DNA of 64,000 bases from Hymenopus coronatus (Eukaryota; Arthropoda; Insecta; Mantodea; Hymenopodidae), in NCBI GenBank assembly GCA_030762935.1, contig CM060896.1:12512001-12576000 (forward strand), read 5' to 3'. The first letter of the stretch is position 1, and each line of letters opens with the position of its first letter. This document shows positions 35,419-47,700 of this stretch, one piece after another. The translations under genes and the position numbers were made by a program. The notes below the pieces were generated by a model. The model was not told where the DNA came from and did no database searches. It saw nothing but the letters and a program-made list of their open reading frames with translations.

Positions 35419-36128
35419 AGAGTTGGTGATTTTCTTGAAAATCTTCGTGTCGTGACTTTTCGTTTTTGAGCTATGCTGCCCACATACATACATACATACA
35501 TACATACATACATACATACATACATACATACATACATACATACATACATACATACATACATACATACATACATACATACATACATACATACATACATACA
35601 TACATACATACATACATACATACATACATACATACATACATACATACATACATACATACATACATACATACATACATACATACATACATACATACATACA
35701 TACATACATACATACATACATACATACATACATACATACATACATACATACATACATACATACATACATACATACATACATAATAAAATACATACATACA
35801 TACATAATAAAATACATACATACATAATAAAATACATACATAATAAAATACATACATACATAATAAAATACATACATACTAAAATACATACATACATAAT
35901 AAAATACATACATACATACATACATACATACATACATACATACTAAAATACATACATACATACCCATATAGATAGACATAGGCATAGGCATTTTCCTAAA
36001 ACTGCTTTTTTTGAATTCAGCGGGTTCAAAACATATTTTTGTTGAAATCTCAGTAACGAATTTTGGGGTGGAATACCAATTCCTTCTCTATACACTGTGT
36101 ACATAAAACATGAAGAGAAAGTAACAAG
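35419..36128 (+). repeat. HINE-like element expanded by a CATA array
   Basis: Starts inside the consensus at GATTTTCTTGAAAATC and reads GAGCTATGCTGCCCACATAC at the left edge of the array. After it comes CATTTTCCTAAAACTGCTTT, then the terminal palindrome (CTGTGTACATAAA) at 36090-36128. Together with the preceding copy it forms a fold-back arrangement. Confidence 0.75.
35484..35960. repeat. (CATA)n microsatellite, about 480 bp
   Basis: About 75 uninterrupted CATA units, then a section with TAATAAAA interruptions (35782-35950). Both edges lie exactly at the (CA)n position of the host HINE-like copy, so it grew in place. Confidence 0.95.
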
Positions 36129-36873
36129 GTTGCACTGCTGATATTTGGTAAATCCCAGGAGCAAAGAAAAGCTTGAATGCGTATTCAGAATATATCAACA
36201 GTTTACAATTTCAAAATTCACTTTTGACAATTCCGTTTATCCCCGTTCCCCATTTCATTAAAAATTTTGTATCATAGAGAGGTCATATTTTCTCTAAGAT
36301 TTCATACACAATGCAAAAAACGAAAACGATTAACATCGTCTCATAAAGTTTCAGTGCTCCCAGCCATTTTTCATTTGGAGAAAATTATAAATAGGCATTA
36401 AACGTTTTAAAATTAATTCTCTGTTTATGTAAAACTAATACTGTAAATTGTGTTGTAATTGCGTGTATTAGGTTACGTAAAAGCATATCCGAGTAACACT
36501 AACTTCAACATTTGAAATTCTTAAATTTAGCTTTGAAGCGTGGTAACTAATAGCAAAGCATTTGTACAATTTTTATACTCTTAAAGTTTCAGCTCAAATG
36601 TTTATAAAAAGCGATTTGCCATTGGTATTCCCTGAAATTATTTATGGAAAAAATAAATTGGTTGTAGAACATAGTTTGACTAATCAGTATAGCAATAGAA
36701 AGTTCTTTTGAGGCTTACTACTGACATCTGAAACACATTAATGAGGAAAATATGCATTTTTATGGTGTAAAATACGTAAGCTAAACCGCAGACGTTTGAA
36801 CCATTGCAACTTTTATCAAGCCTTGAGGTTGAATTACAAGCAAGAAAAGTTGAGCTCATCAAATGTTACTCAC

Positions 36874-36931
36874 CGGCCCTGGTGAAAGATATTAAGGTCA
36901 GAGAGACCAGAAGAACAGAGACCGCCATCAT
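36874..36931 (-). CDS. first coding exon, signal peptide of an unknown secreted protein (copy A)
   Basis: From ATGATG at 36931 the frame encodes MMAVSVLLVSLTLISFTRAG, a textbook signal peptide: short start, hydrophobic core VSVLLVSLTLISF, then polar TRA-G where signal peptidase could cut. The exon then meets a consensus splice donor, G|GTGAGTAA, with the intron starting at 36873; without splicing the frame stops two codons later. The exon would end in phase 1. Upstream, the frame is open for another 72 codons to 37147, but the TATA-like box lies inside that stretch, so the downstream ATG pair is preferred. The protein would enter the secretory pathway. Mature sequence and function are unknown because exon 2 was not found. 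An identical exon lies at 61069-61126. Confidence 0.6.
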
Positions 36932-37048
36932 CACGGACGGCGATGAGCGACGAGTCCCAGGTGACAGAATACAAAAACAGTAATAAAAGTCTACCTTTAA
37001 AATGACACTCCTTTCTAAACAATTATCGGACGCTCTCTGCTCGGAGCG

Positions 37049-37056
37049 CATATAGA
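37049..37056 (-). promoter_or_regulatory. TATA-like box for copy A
   Basis: The minus strand reads CCTCTATATGCGCTCC. A start about 25-30 bases downstream (near 37021-37028) would give a leader of roughly 90-95 bases before the ATG at 36931. Conserved without change in the partner copy. Inferred from position only. Confidence 0.4.
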
Positions 37057-37315
37057 GGACCACCAACGTCTGAATCTCCGCCTTGTTATGATGACATTTC
37101 TGAGCCACCGAGGCAGGCACGAAAACCGCTGCTAGGCGACCAAGCAAGCGCCTGCGTTATCGTTTCGCTAATTCTACCTGAATGAGTGATCGTAGGTATA
37201 TTTTTACTTTCTCTACACGTACATGTACATTGTGCATAGAGAAGATATTGTATTGCACACAAATGTTCCATAACGAAATATAACCACATATACATGTTTA
37301 GGACCCCTCCTGTTT

Positions 37316-38152
37316 CTCTCACATGACTTTCTCTAGCTGCTCTACATACAAACTTCTTACAAAAGAATATTCTTATTTCTACTCAATGCTAATCAGATAA
37401 ACATTAGCAGCTTTATTTTATTACTTAGTTCCTTATAAGTAGAAGGGAACTAAGCGAATGCACTAGGCTAAAGTGTTAGTCAAAAGTTTTAAAAGCTGTC
37501 GTTATGCGGTTGTCATTTCAAATCGCTTCTTTTCTTGACGAGGACTAGAACAAAAGAAAAACGGAAATTTACTGTGCGAGAAAAATATAAGTACAGTTGA
37601 AACCAATAAGGCGGAATATTTCGGAAACGATTATCACCACAACAAAACAGTAAAGGATATAACTTGTGTGCTTTAACGAGCTCTACATTTTTCATACAGT
37701 ACACTTTTGTCTATCTCTTACGGTTCAACAGTTAAGCAAAATTCATCCAAAATAAAAATATCTTCAGGGGCTATTTCCAGAAAATTCAAGTTATACATTT
37801 TATTCGTCATGTAAATATCTTGAATATCGGAATCGTTAGAGATATTTTGAGAACATTAAGGTCTTCGAAAAGTTGTCTATGTAAAAGGTAGTTTGTAGAT
37901 TTTCTTGAAAATATTCGTGTCGTATCTGTGGAGAATACAAACCTAAATACCAGGTTTGGTATTTTACGGTCTTTTCGCTTTTCAGCCATGCTGTTCACAA
38001 ACACACACACACACACACACACATCGAACTTTTACTGAAAATGCTTTTTTCGTTCTCAGAGAACTCCAAATCGTATATTTCCGGTGACATCTTGACATTG
38101 AAATTTTGGGGGCAATACAATACCTTCTCTATCCGCTATATACACTGTACAT
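37316..38152 (+). repeat. HINE-like element
   Basis: 5' block (CTCACATGACTTTCTCTAGC) at 37318, (CA)n at 37999-38020, palindrome region reduced to CGCTATATACACTGTACATG at about 38135-38152. Its first 230 bases are inside duplicated segment A. A short 3' piece in opposite orientation (37197-37315) precedes it. Confidence 0.75.
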
Positions 38153-39335
38153 GCGAGCTGTCAACATGGCGAAGAAGAGACAGCGCAGAGCCGCCGCCGA
38201 GGAAGCAGCACCTCCGTCATCACCAGTCGGGGCAAGCCCCAATTCGCCGCAGCTGCCACCATCTCCAACGCCGCCGCCGACGAGCTCCACACCGCCGCCT
38301 CGGTTCAGTGCCGTGGTACGGGGTGAACCTAGCGACCTTTCCACCCGGCATCTGCTCACCGTCGCGCAGGTTAGGTGGTCTTCTTGTTTGAGGGCCACCC
38401 GCATATACTTCGACCGGGGGCCAACGCCGCTCGTACGAGTGGAGATGCAGGACTTGGAAGCTGCCTTGGCGTCAGGATTGCCGACAGAAACATCACCGAC
38501 GCTGTGCCTTCGGGCACACAGCTGATGTCTGCGCCTCGACGCCGCAGTGCCACTACTGTGGTACCAACACCACCACCGCCGAGTGTACTGGGTACGATCT
38601 CCGCCGTCGCCGCCGGTTCTGTGCCACCAGGACACTTCATCGGGCAAGCCCAGTGCCCTCTATGCCCAAGGAGCAGCACTTCATCACCACCTCCTGCCCG
38701 CCGAAGAACACCACCGCAGACCTACAATGGCACTCTCAACAGACGCAGCGACGCGAGACGCCATTCGGGACCTCCTGAACGTGGGCGCTCGTCTAGCTGC
38801 CCTGGAAGAGACGTACAGCTGCAGGATATGCAAGCTTCAAACGCTGACCACAGCCGCCGACCTGTCCACCAGGCTCGATGGCGTCTCACAGCAGCTGAGG
38901 CCGGTTCTCCTGCTTACTCTGCTGTGCTGTACCAGTCCAGAGGCCAGCAGCTCAACACCGTTCCTCCTCCTGTCCAGGCTGAGCCAGCGGATCTCCGGTC
39001 TGGGAGATTCGCGGAACTATACTAAGCACGAAGGAATCCATTTCTCTCCTCAATTTCCACCCTTTAATATCACCTTCATTCCCTAGGCTGCAGTCAGGTT
39101 CCATGGCTGCCAGCCTAGAAATAACCTTTTACCCGCTCCCGCAGCATCCTATCTTTCACTTACTAACGCGAGTATCTCAGCAAACTACTGTTATAACGTG
39201 GAGGGTCTTTTCTAGTGGGTATGCTGCATGAGGAGGCGGAGAGTCCCACATATCCTCCCAGCCATTGCACTTCGGCTGGGGGTTGAATGCGCAACCCATT
39301 TCCCCCCTCCACGGTAAAAAAAAAAGAGTATAAAA
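38153..39335 (+). mobile_element. GC-rich non-LTR-like element, gag part only
   Basis: A strikingly GC-rich block in AT-rich surroundings. It starts right at the end of one HINE-like copy and stops at another, with a 3' end bearing the hairpin GGGTTGAATGCGCAACCC (39281-39298) and an A-rich tail (39316-39326). The coding part resembles a LINE ORF1, with no endonuclease or reverse transcriptase after it, so it is either truncated or a non-autonomous derivative. A retrocopy of a host mRNA is the alternative. Confidence 0.45.
38166..38525 (+). pseudogene. gag-like ORF1 remnant
   Basis: ATG at 38166 sits in a strong start context (CAACATGG). The 119-residue product begins MAKKRQRRAAAEEAAPPSSP and is Pro/Ser-rich. 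It then has FSAVVRGEPSDLSTRHLL and GPTPLVRVEMQDLEAALASG, an order reminiscent of the RRM-like domain of jockey-type Gag (VIRGLP...D...I, then PL..VEL). In a different frame after 38515 comes PQCHYCGTNTTTAEC, close to a zinc knuckle but one residue short and without its histidine, then RFCATRTLHRAS. A frameshift near 38500 would join these, so the gene is broken. Later frames (to 39025) are Pro/Ser/Arg-rich and uninformative. The assignment is by pattern memory only. Confidence 0.35.
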
Positions 39336-40048
39336 ATAATTTTTAGAAAAAGGTCCGTGTGTGTCTGTGGGCAGCATAGCTCAAAAACGAAAATTCCGTT
39401 AAAAACCAAACTTGGTATTCAAGTTCAGTTGTCTTCTAAGGATACAACACGAAGATTTTGAAGAAAATCATCCACCGCACACTACTATTTACATGGAAGA
39501 ATTTTCTAAAATTTTGATTTTGTTAAAATGGCTCTAATGATTTTGATGTAAATATCGACATTAAAGATATTTACATGACAATTAAATTATATATCTTGAA
39601 TTTTTTGGGAATGGCCCATGAGAACCTCTTTATTACGGATGCATTTTGCTGAATTTTGCTTATTTGCTATACTCTAAGAGATAGACAAAGACTTACTGCA
39701 CAAAAAATGTAGATCTCGTCAAATCACACTATTTTAATTCGTTATGTTTTTGTTGTGGAAGTAGCCGATTCCGAGATATTCCTTGTTATTTGTTTCAATT
39801 GTAAAGAACTTATGCTTTTCTCAGACAGAAAGTATATGCTTTTCATTTGTTCTACTGCTGGCCGAGCAAAGAAGCGATTTTCAATGACAGCTTTAAAACT
39901 TTTAGCCTAGGGATTTCCTTAGTTCCCTTCTAGTCATAAGTAATTACGTTCTGCAAACATTTACCTCTATTAGCATTGTGTAGATAGAAGAATACTTTTC
40001 GCTAAGATATTTCTTTGTAGAGAAAGCCATGTGAGTGAAACACATAAT
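39336..40048 (-). repeat. HINE-like element without palindrome
   Basis: Begins at TTTTTAGAAAAAGGTCCGTG beside the GC-rich element and ends with the 5' block GAAAGCCATGTGAGTGAAAC near 40040. Confidence 0.72.
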
Positions 40049-40780
40049 ACTTTTAGAAAATGGTCCGTGTGTGTATCTGTGGACAGCATAGCTTAAAATT
40101 CGACATGGTCATTAAATACCAAAATTGGTATTTGGATTTGGTATCTTCCAAGGATGCGACATGAAGATTTGCAAAAATCCTCTCACCCCTAACTACCCTT
40201 TACATGGAAAAATTATCTCAAAGATGGCTCTCACATTTTTTATTAAAATATCGCATATTTAATATTTACATGACAAATAAAACCTAAACATTGAATTTTC
40301 TGGTAATAGTCTCTAAAGACCTCTTTATTCTGTATGAACTTTTCTGAATTGTGCATAACTAGAAAATCGCAAGAAATGGGCAAAAACACATAAAATGTAG
40401 ATCTCGTTAAAACACACGATTTATGTAATATGCATTTCTTTTTGTGGAGTTGACCGTTTTGGAGATATTCCTTGTTATTGGTTTCAGTTTTAAAATACTT
40501 ATACTTTTTTCAATCGGGAACTTGTCAACTCCCGGCCACGCAGAGAAACGAATTTCAGTCCCATGGTAACGACATTTTAAAACATTTGACTGTCGCTTTA
40601 GCCTAATGTACTCACTTATTTCCCTGCTACTTATAAGGAACTAAGTAATAAGACCGTTTCCGCCAATGTTTATCTCGATTAGCATGAAGTAGATAGAGGA
40701 ATAAGTATTTTACTGATAACAATAATGTTACCGAGATGTACGGGAAGTCATGTGAATGCAACGCATCAAATTTTTTCCCT
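40049..40780 (-). repeat. HINE-like element without palindrome
   Basis: Head-to-tail with the previous copy and starting at the same internal point (TTTTAGAAAATGGTCCGTG), so the pair may be a tandem duplication of a truncated form. The 5' block is at 40750-40775. Confidence 0.72.
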
Positions 40781-40835
40781 ATATGTTGCACGGGGTAGTG
40801 GGGGTATTCTAAAATCAACTGTCCATTATTACCAA

Positions 40836-41515
40836 AATCTTATGTATTCCATTCACATGACTTTTTCTACATCTCTGTAACATTATTGTTAATAAGGGGT
40901 TTCTTCTATGTACTTCATGCTAATTGAAATAAGCATTAGCAGAAACGGTCATATTACTTAGTTCCTTATAAGTGGAAGGTAAATAAGGGAATACACTAGG
41001 CTAAACCGACAGTCAAAAGTTTTAAAATGTGGCTGCTATGGGAATGAAATCCGTTTCATTGCGGGCCCAGCAGTTGATAACTTCCCGTATGAGAAAACTA
41101 TATGTATTTTAAAACTGAAACCAATATCAAGGAGTATCTCGAACACGGTAATCTCCACGATAAAAAAAAAAAAAAAAATGTATCTGGCACAAATTGTGTG
41201 TTTAAAGGTGTTCTGCATTTTTTGCTTACTAAGTACTTTTCTATTTCTTAAGGTAATCATCCAGAACAAAGAGGTCTTTATAAGCTATATCCAAAATATT
41301 CAAAATATACAATTTATCTTAACTACAAGAGATTTTAATCAAACTCGTTAGAGCCATTTTTGACAGAATCAAACATTTCAAATCTTTTTCCATGCAAAGG
41401 GTAATTAGAGATGGAGTGATTATCTTGAAAATCTTCACGTCGCATCCTTGGAAAATGCCAAACTTAAATATCAAGTTTGAAAATTAGCGGTATTTTCGTT
41501 TTTGAGCTATGCTGC
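40836..41515 (+). repeat. HINE-like element running into a CA array
   Basis: 5' block ATGTATTCCATTCACATGAC at 40841. It follows the consensus to GAGCTATGCTGCCCC (41503-41517), where the array starts. The 3' part is missing. Confidence 0.75.
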
Positions 41516-42312
41516 CCCTCTCCACACACAAACACACGCACACACATACACACACACATTCCCACACACACACAGACACACACTCCCACACACACACACA
41601 CACACACACACTCCCACACACACACACACACTCTCACACACACACACACTCACACACATACATACACATACTCCCACACACATACACACAAAAACTCCCA
41701 CACAAAGACACACACACACTCTCACACACATACTACACACATTCCCACACACACTCCCACACACTTACAAACAGTCCCACAAACACACACACACACTCAC
41801 ACTCACACACATACACACACACTGCCACACAAACACAAACACACACTCACACACATACACACACGCCCCCACACACACACATACACACACTCACACACAT
41901 ACACACACACTTCCACACACACACACTCACACATACACACACTCCCACACACCCATACACACACTCACACACATACACACACTCACACACTCATACACAC
42001 ACTCCCACACACACACTCACCACTCACACATACACACACTCACACACATACACACACACTCCCACACACACACACTCACACACTCATACACACACTCCCA
42101 CACACCCATACACACACTCACACACATACACACACTCATACACACACTCCCACACACACATACACACACTCCCACACACACATACACACACTCACACACA
42201 TACACACACTGCCACACAAACACAAACACACACTCACACACATACACACACGCCCCCACACACACATACACACACTCACACACATACACACACTCACACA
42301 TACACACACTCC

Positions 42313-42343
<31 letters not shown>

Positions 42344-43290
42344 ACATACACACACTCCCACATACACACACTCACACACATACCACACTCCCACATACAC
42401 ACACTCACACACATACACACACTCCCACACACATACACACACTCACACACATACACACACTCCCACATACACACACTCCCACATACACACACTCACACAC
42501 ATACACACTCACACACATGCACACTCACACACATACACATACTCCCACACACACACACACTCACACATACACACACTCCCACACACCCATACACACACTC
42601 ACACACATACACACACTCACACACTCATACACACACTCCCACACACACTCACCACTCACACATACACACACACACTCCCACACACAGACACACAGTCGCA
42701 CACACACACGCACATTCACACACAGACACGCACACACTCACAAACTCACACACACTCACACACACACTCACACAAACATACACACACACTCGCACACACA
42801 TACACACACCCACACAGACACACATACACACAGTCACACACACATACACACACGCTCACATACATACACACACACTCCCACACACATGCACACAGACACA
42901 CACTCACACACATAAACACATACACACACACTCCCACACACATACATACAGACACACAGTCACACACACACATACACTCATACACAGATACATACACAGT
43001 CACACACACTCCCACATACATACACACAGACACACAGTCACACACACACACATACACACACACTCCCACATACACACACACACTCCCACACAAACTAACT
43101 CCCATGTACACACACTCCTACACATACAAACATACACAAATATACACACGCACTCCCACACACACACACATGCACACACACTCCCACACACTCAAATATA
43201 CACACACATACACACACATACACACACTCCCACATACACACATACACATACACACACACTCTCAAACACACCCACACTTCCACACACAAA
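41516..43290. repeat. compound CA-rich microsatellite, about 1.8 kb
   Basis: Dinucleotide CA broken every 6-20 bases by CT, CCC, TA and GA, giving phrases such as CACACTCCCACACAC and CACATACACACACTC. Longer phrases of about 100-250 bases recur (for example the stretch after CACTGCCACACAAACAC at about 41820 and 42208). Frames of 470-615 codons of His/Thr are low-complexity artefacts. Confidence 0.95.
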
Positions 43291-43410
43291 GCATTTCTGT
43301 TTATGTTTGTTTCGATTAGCATGAAGTAGATAGAAGAATAGTGTTTTTAACAATAATTTGTTACAGAGAGGTAGAGAAAGTCATGTGAATGGAACACATA
43401 AGAGTTTTGA
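43291..43410 (-). repeat. HINE-like 5' tip
   Basis: Only the last 110 bases of the 5' end (GATTAGCATGAAGTAGATAG to GTCATGTGAATGG). Its orientation is opposite to the copy on the left of the CA array, so the array bridges two different copies. The 200 bp that follow show nothing. Confidence 0.72.
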
Positions 43411-43742
43411 GCTACTGCTCTGGGTTTAATACGCTATCAACACTTTTTTCGTTCACACTCAGTCTAAAAGAGACGTATAGATCAGCAATTCTCGATTCCA
43501 ATTTTTCACACATAACCTCCGGACATTTAGATTTCAGAAATTGAATAAGTTGGTCTTCAGTCGTTAACGGTGCAACTCTATGTTATGTGTAGCGGGATTA
43601 TTTTAGACACACCTTTTTACTTTCTCTACACGCACTATGTACAGAGAAGGTATTGTACTGTACCTAAAAATTCGATACCGAGATTTGCCAGAGATACATG
43701 TTTTGAGACCCCCTGAAAAAATTTAGAACAATGTCCATGTGA

Positions 43743-43780
<38 letters not shown>

Positions 43781-44760
43781 AGCATAGCTCAAAAACTAAC
43801 CGACCGTTAAATACCAAACTTGGTATTTAAGTTCAGAATCTTCCTAGGATGCTACACGAAGATTTTCAAGAAAATCCCCCCACCAACCCTTTACATGGCA
43901 AACATTTCGAAACTTTTAAGTTTCTCAAAAATAGCTCTAAAGGTTTTCATTAAAATCTCTTATATTTAAGATACTTATATATATTCTGGATGAATTTTAT
44001 GAAATTTTGTGTAACTGATAAACTGTAAGAGATTGACAAAAACTTACTTAACAAATACAAAAGATCTCGTTAAAAACATTAAGTTATATACCATTTTTCG
44101 TGGAGGTGGCCATTTTTGAGAAATTCCTTGTTATTAGTTTAAGCTTTAAAATATATATACTTTTCTCCTACGGGAATTTGTCTACTCCTGTCCATACAAA
44201 TAAGGGTACTTCAATCACATAGCAACCAGCTTTTAAAAAATTTGACTATCCTTTAGCCAATGCTACTTCCTTATTTTCCTTCTACTTACAAGGAAGGAAG
44301 TAATAAGACCCATTCTACTAATTGTTTCTTGATTAGGATGAAGTAGATGAATGAATGAATGAATGAATGAATGAATAAGTATATATATTGACATAACACT
44401 ATCATACATTGAATTTCCACAATCGCACGGGTCCATAGACCCTACGTGCTTTTGTAATACACATTAAAAGACAATATTAAAACAGCAGCAATAAAGAATT
44501 AAAAGAGTAAGCACGAAAAAAAACCCAATAAAAAGTAATATAACAACAGCAAAGAATTAAAAGAGTAAACCCGATAGTAAAAATACAAGGATATTCAAGT
44601 ACAGCAATTTAAATTTACAGAGTACACCTTCATAAATGTGCCCTCTTATAATAGATAAATACATTTAAAAGAAATACATACGCATAATAAATATACAATA
44701 GATAAAATTATAACACAGCAGTGACCTAAGTATTACATAATGTATGTGTAAACATTGTAG

Positions 44761-47700
44761 TCACTTTTGTTTATTTGTTCTTATTCCTCCTCCTCCTTCT
44801 CTATTGGCAGTCTTCTCAGATCTCAGCTGTCTTGCCTTAAGTATAAATTTACCTAGCCCGTCCATGTCTTCTGTGCCTGCCAGTAGCGTCCAACATGCTT
44901 CTAGCTCCACATTTGCGGTGGTAAAGAATCGCGGTAAACATTTTTCCCGCCATTTCTCCGTACCCCTAATTCTTGCCAAGATGTGGGCCCACGACTCTTC
45001 CTCCTCGCAATTGGGACAGATTCTCGCACCATTCTCGACAGAAATTGTTGTGCTGCTTCATGCTCCTAGTCTAATCCACGTGAGCCCCTCTCTAATGAGT
45101 TTGGTACCTGTTTTGATGTATTGCTTCATACCCCACTCCGATTTTAGCCCAGACTGTACTTCTAATGAAACCTTCTCCGTGCATTGAGCAATTATTTGCT
45201 GTCTGTCAATATCACAGAGGCGGTTCTTAATTTTTCTCCAAATACTCCGCCTGTTGCCTGCCCCGCCATCCAAATGTATCCCATCCCAATGGTTTCCAAC
45301 CCTTTCTTTAATTTTGATGCCCACGTCGAATTACCTTCCATTCGTAACTGTTCACGGTAGCAGACTGCCCTAATTAGAGATTGCTTCCCATGAACGATTC
45401 TCATCCAATATTTAACTGCTCTGATTTTGCACTCTATCGTTTCACTATGCACCCCGAATTCCATCATTATTCCGCAGTTTGCCGTACCCCTCCCTACACC
45501 CAGAATTGCTTTCAAAAATTGGGTCCTCACTAGGTCCAGATTCCCTGTTTGTTCCCACCCCCATATTTCTCCTCCATATGGCATCGTGGATCTAACTGCC
45601 GCTCCATATACAGTTTCCATTAAGGTTATGGATATATTCGGAATTCTGCAGCGTATTCGGAGAGCTTCCGCCGCTTCCACCCTTACCTTGTGTTTCGTGA
45701 TGTCAATGTGTTTTGTCCATTTTCCGTTCATTGTAAATGTGAGTCCTAAGTACACAAAAGATTTAACATTGTCCAGTATCTATCCTTCATATGTCCATGT
45801 CTCCTCCCTGCTATAAAAAGAACCATTTTTGAAAGTCATTGCCTTAGTCTTATTGACATTAACTGTAAGTAGCCATTCATCGCAATAATTCTTAAGTATG
45901 TCCAGTCCTCGTTGCAATCCGTTTACTGTCGTAGAGCACAATACTAAATCGTCCGCGTAAAGAAGTGGGATCTACTAATCCGCTACTACTGGTGCTTGGA
46001 TATTCTCTGCTATCATTGTATCAGTAATATCATCCACAAAGAGATTAAATAGCAAGTGAAATAAAATACAATCCTGCCTCACTCCCCTATAGCTTAGACA
46101 GCTCTCTGACACTCTGTTTCTGTCGTACTTCACACAGAATTCGACATTTTGTTAGATTGCTTGCAATGCTCTAATCATTTTACTTGATAACCCCTTTCTG
46201 CTTAGTTTATACCATAATGCATTTCGATTGATAGAATCAAATGCCTTCTTAAAGTCCACAAATGCACAATGAAGCTTTCCCCGCTTAATTTACATTTGTT
46301 TCGTCCTTAAAGTGTCTAGTATAAAAGCGGCGTCTGTGGTACTGTGTCCTTCTCTGAAACCCATTTGAAATTTTGAAAGTTTGCCAAATTTAGATTCCCA
46401 GTCCTTTATCCGGTTATATAACACTCTACAATAAATTTTCTCCATAACTGGCAACAGAGTAACCCCCTATAATTATCCGGATTGCCAATAGTTCCCTTTC
46501 CTTTTTAAATGGGATGAATAATGCCCTTTCCCCAACAGGTAGGGTAATTCCCCTCAATAAACAATCTGTTACATATCTGGAGCATACTCCTACCAAACTC
46601 ATTAACATTGGCTGCGGCTTTAAAAACTTCCGGTGGCAGCCCATCCAACCCCGGAGCTTTGCCTCCCTTCAGACTCTTCAGCGCCTGTGCTATTTCTCGT
46701 ACTGATATGTGCTCGTTCAGTATTGGGATCTCAAGAGATTTCCCAAAATTTGCACTTCCCTTATAAAAATCCCTTCCCCTTCACCTTCCCCGAATATTCC
46801 CATAAAATGCATTGGCCATTTTCCGGGAGAAATTTCGTTGGGCGCCTGACGGTTACCTCTTAAATGCTTTACTACTTGCCATATATCAGCGTTATCCCCC
46901 CGTGTTAAAACATTACTAATTTTCTGGGCCATTTTGTCTTGCCACGTAGTTTTCTTTTCCCGTATGAGCTGTTTATACTCCCTTCGCTTTTTTGTAAAAA
47001 ATTTCCTAATGTAATCTCCCCCCTCCCTTCTGAATTTTGACAGAGCCTCCTCTGCTTGTTTCTTTACAGCTCTGCATTGCTGATCATACCAACCATTGAA
47101 TCGGTTTATCTTACCATGCATTTGGACTTTTACTGTCCCCGCAGCCGTTGCTATTATATGTGTTAGTTCCTTCGCTGTTTCTGCGTTCCTTTCCCTTAAA
47201 CGTCTTTCCAATTTATCAAAAAAAATACTTCTTTTTTCTATCGGTTTCCATATAACTTTACTAATTAATCTTCCTGCGCCCCCTTCCCCTCTTCAGGTGC
47301 ATGCGCCTCCAGGGCCGTCTCTATATTCAGTTCCAGGGCAACAGGACAGTGATGCAACTCGATACGATCCCCCACCCAAAAAATTCAAATTCTACCAATT
47401 AAACCCTGACTTATTAAAATAAAATCCATTACACTACCACCATTTTCATTTATGAAAGCAAGTTCCCGTTCTCGATCCTCACCGTACTTACCATTCATTA
47501 TTTCTAAGGAGAAGGCATCACAGAAAGCAAGTAATTGTCTTCCCTCCCCATTAATAAAACTATCCTTACTCTTTCATTGACCTCCGCTGAATTCCCCCCC
47601 CCATTGATGACCCCTTGTTAGAGAAATATTCTCCCCTCCTAACCTTGCATTGAAATCTCCTAAGAGAATTAATTCAGTGCCTGGAAAATATTCCTGTAAC

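Larger units (their letters stand above)
36129..37545. repeat. duplicated segment A (partner 60325-61730)
   Basis: Both copies share GCTGATATTTGGTAAATCCC at one end and GTCATTTCAAATCGCTTCTT at the other, in the same orientation, about 24.2 kb apart. Flanks differ at roughly 15-20% of sites with small indels. The stretch 36762-37235 matches 60957-61430 with no difference in 474 bases by eye. The identical part contains the first exon described separately. Confidence 0.85.

Noticed and set aside
35376..35991. Cys/Met/Val/Tyr or Ile/His/Thr/Tyr repeat proteins
   Set aside because: Translation of (CATA)n on both strands.
36866..37147. 93-residue protein starting MLGRLAAVF
   Set aside because: The upstream part overlaps the TATA-like box and lacks features; the downstream ATG pair gives a proper signal peptide, and the apparent stop lies in the intron after a consensus donor.
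41477..43324. His/Thr-rich proteins of 470-615 residues
   Set aside because: Translation of CA-rich microsatellite in several frames; no non-repetitive part.
44744..47422. Plus-strand ORFs of 108-147 codons
   Set aside because: Antisense shadows of the minus-strand LINE ORF2.
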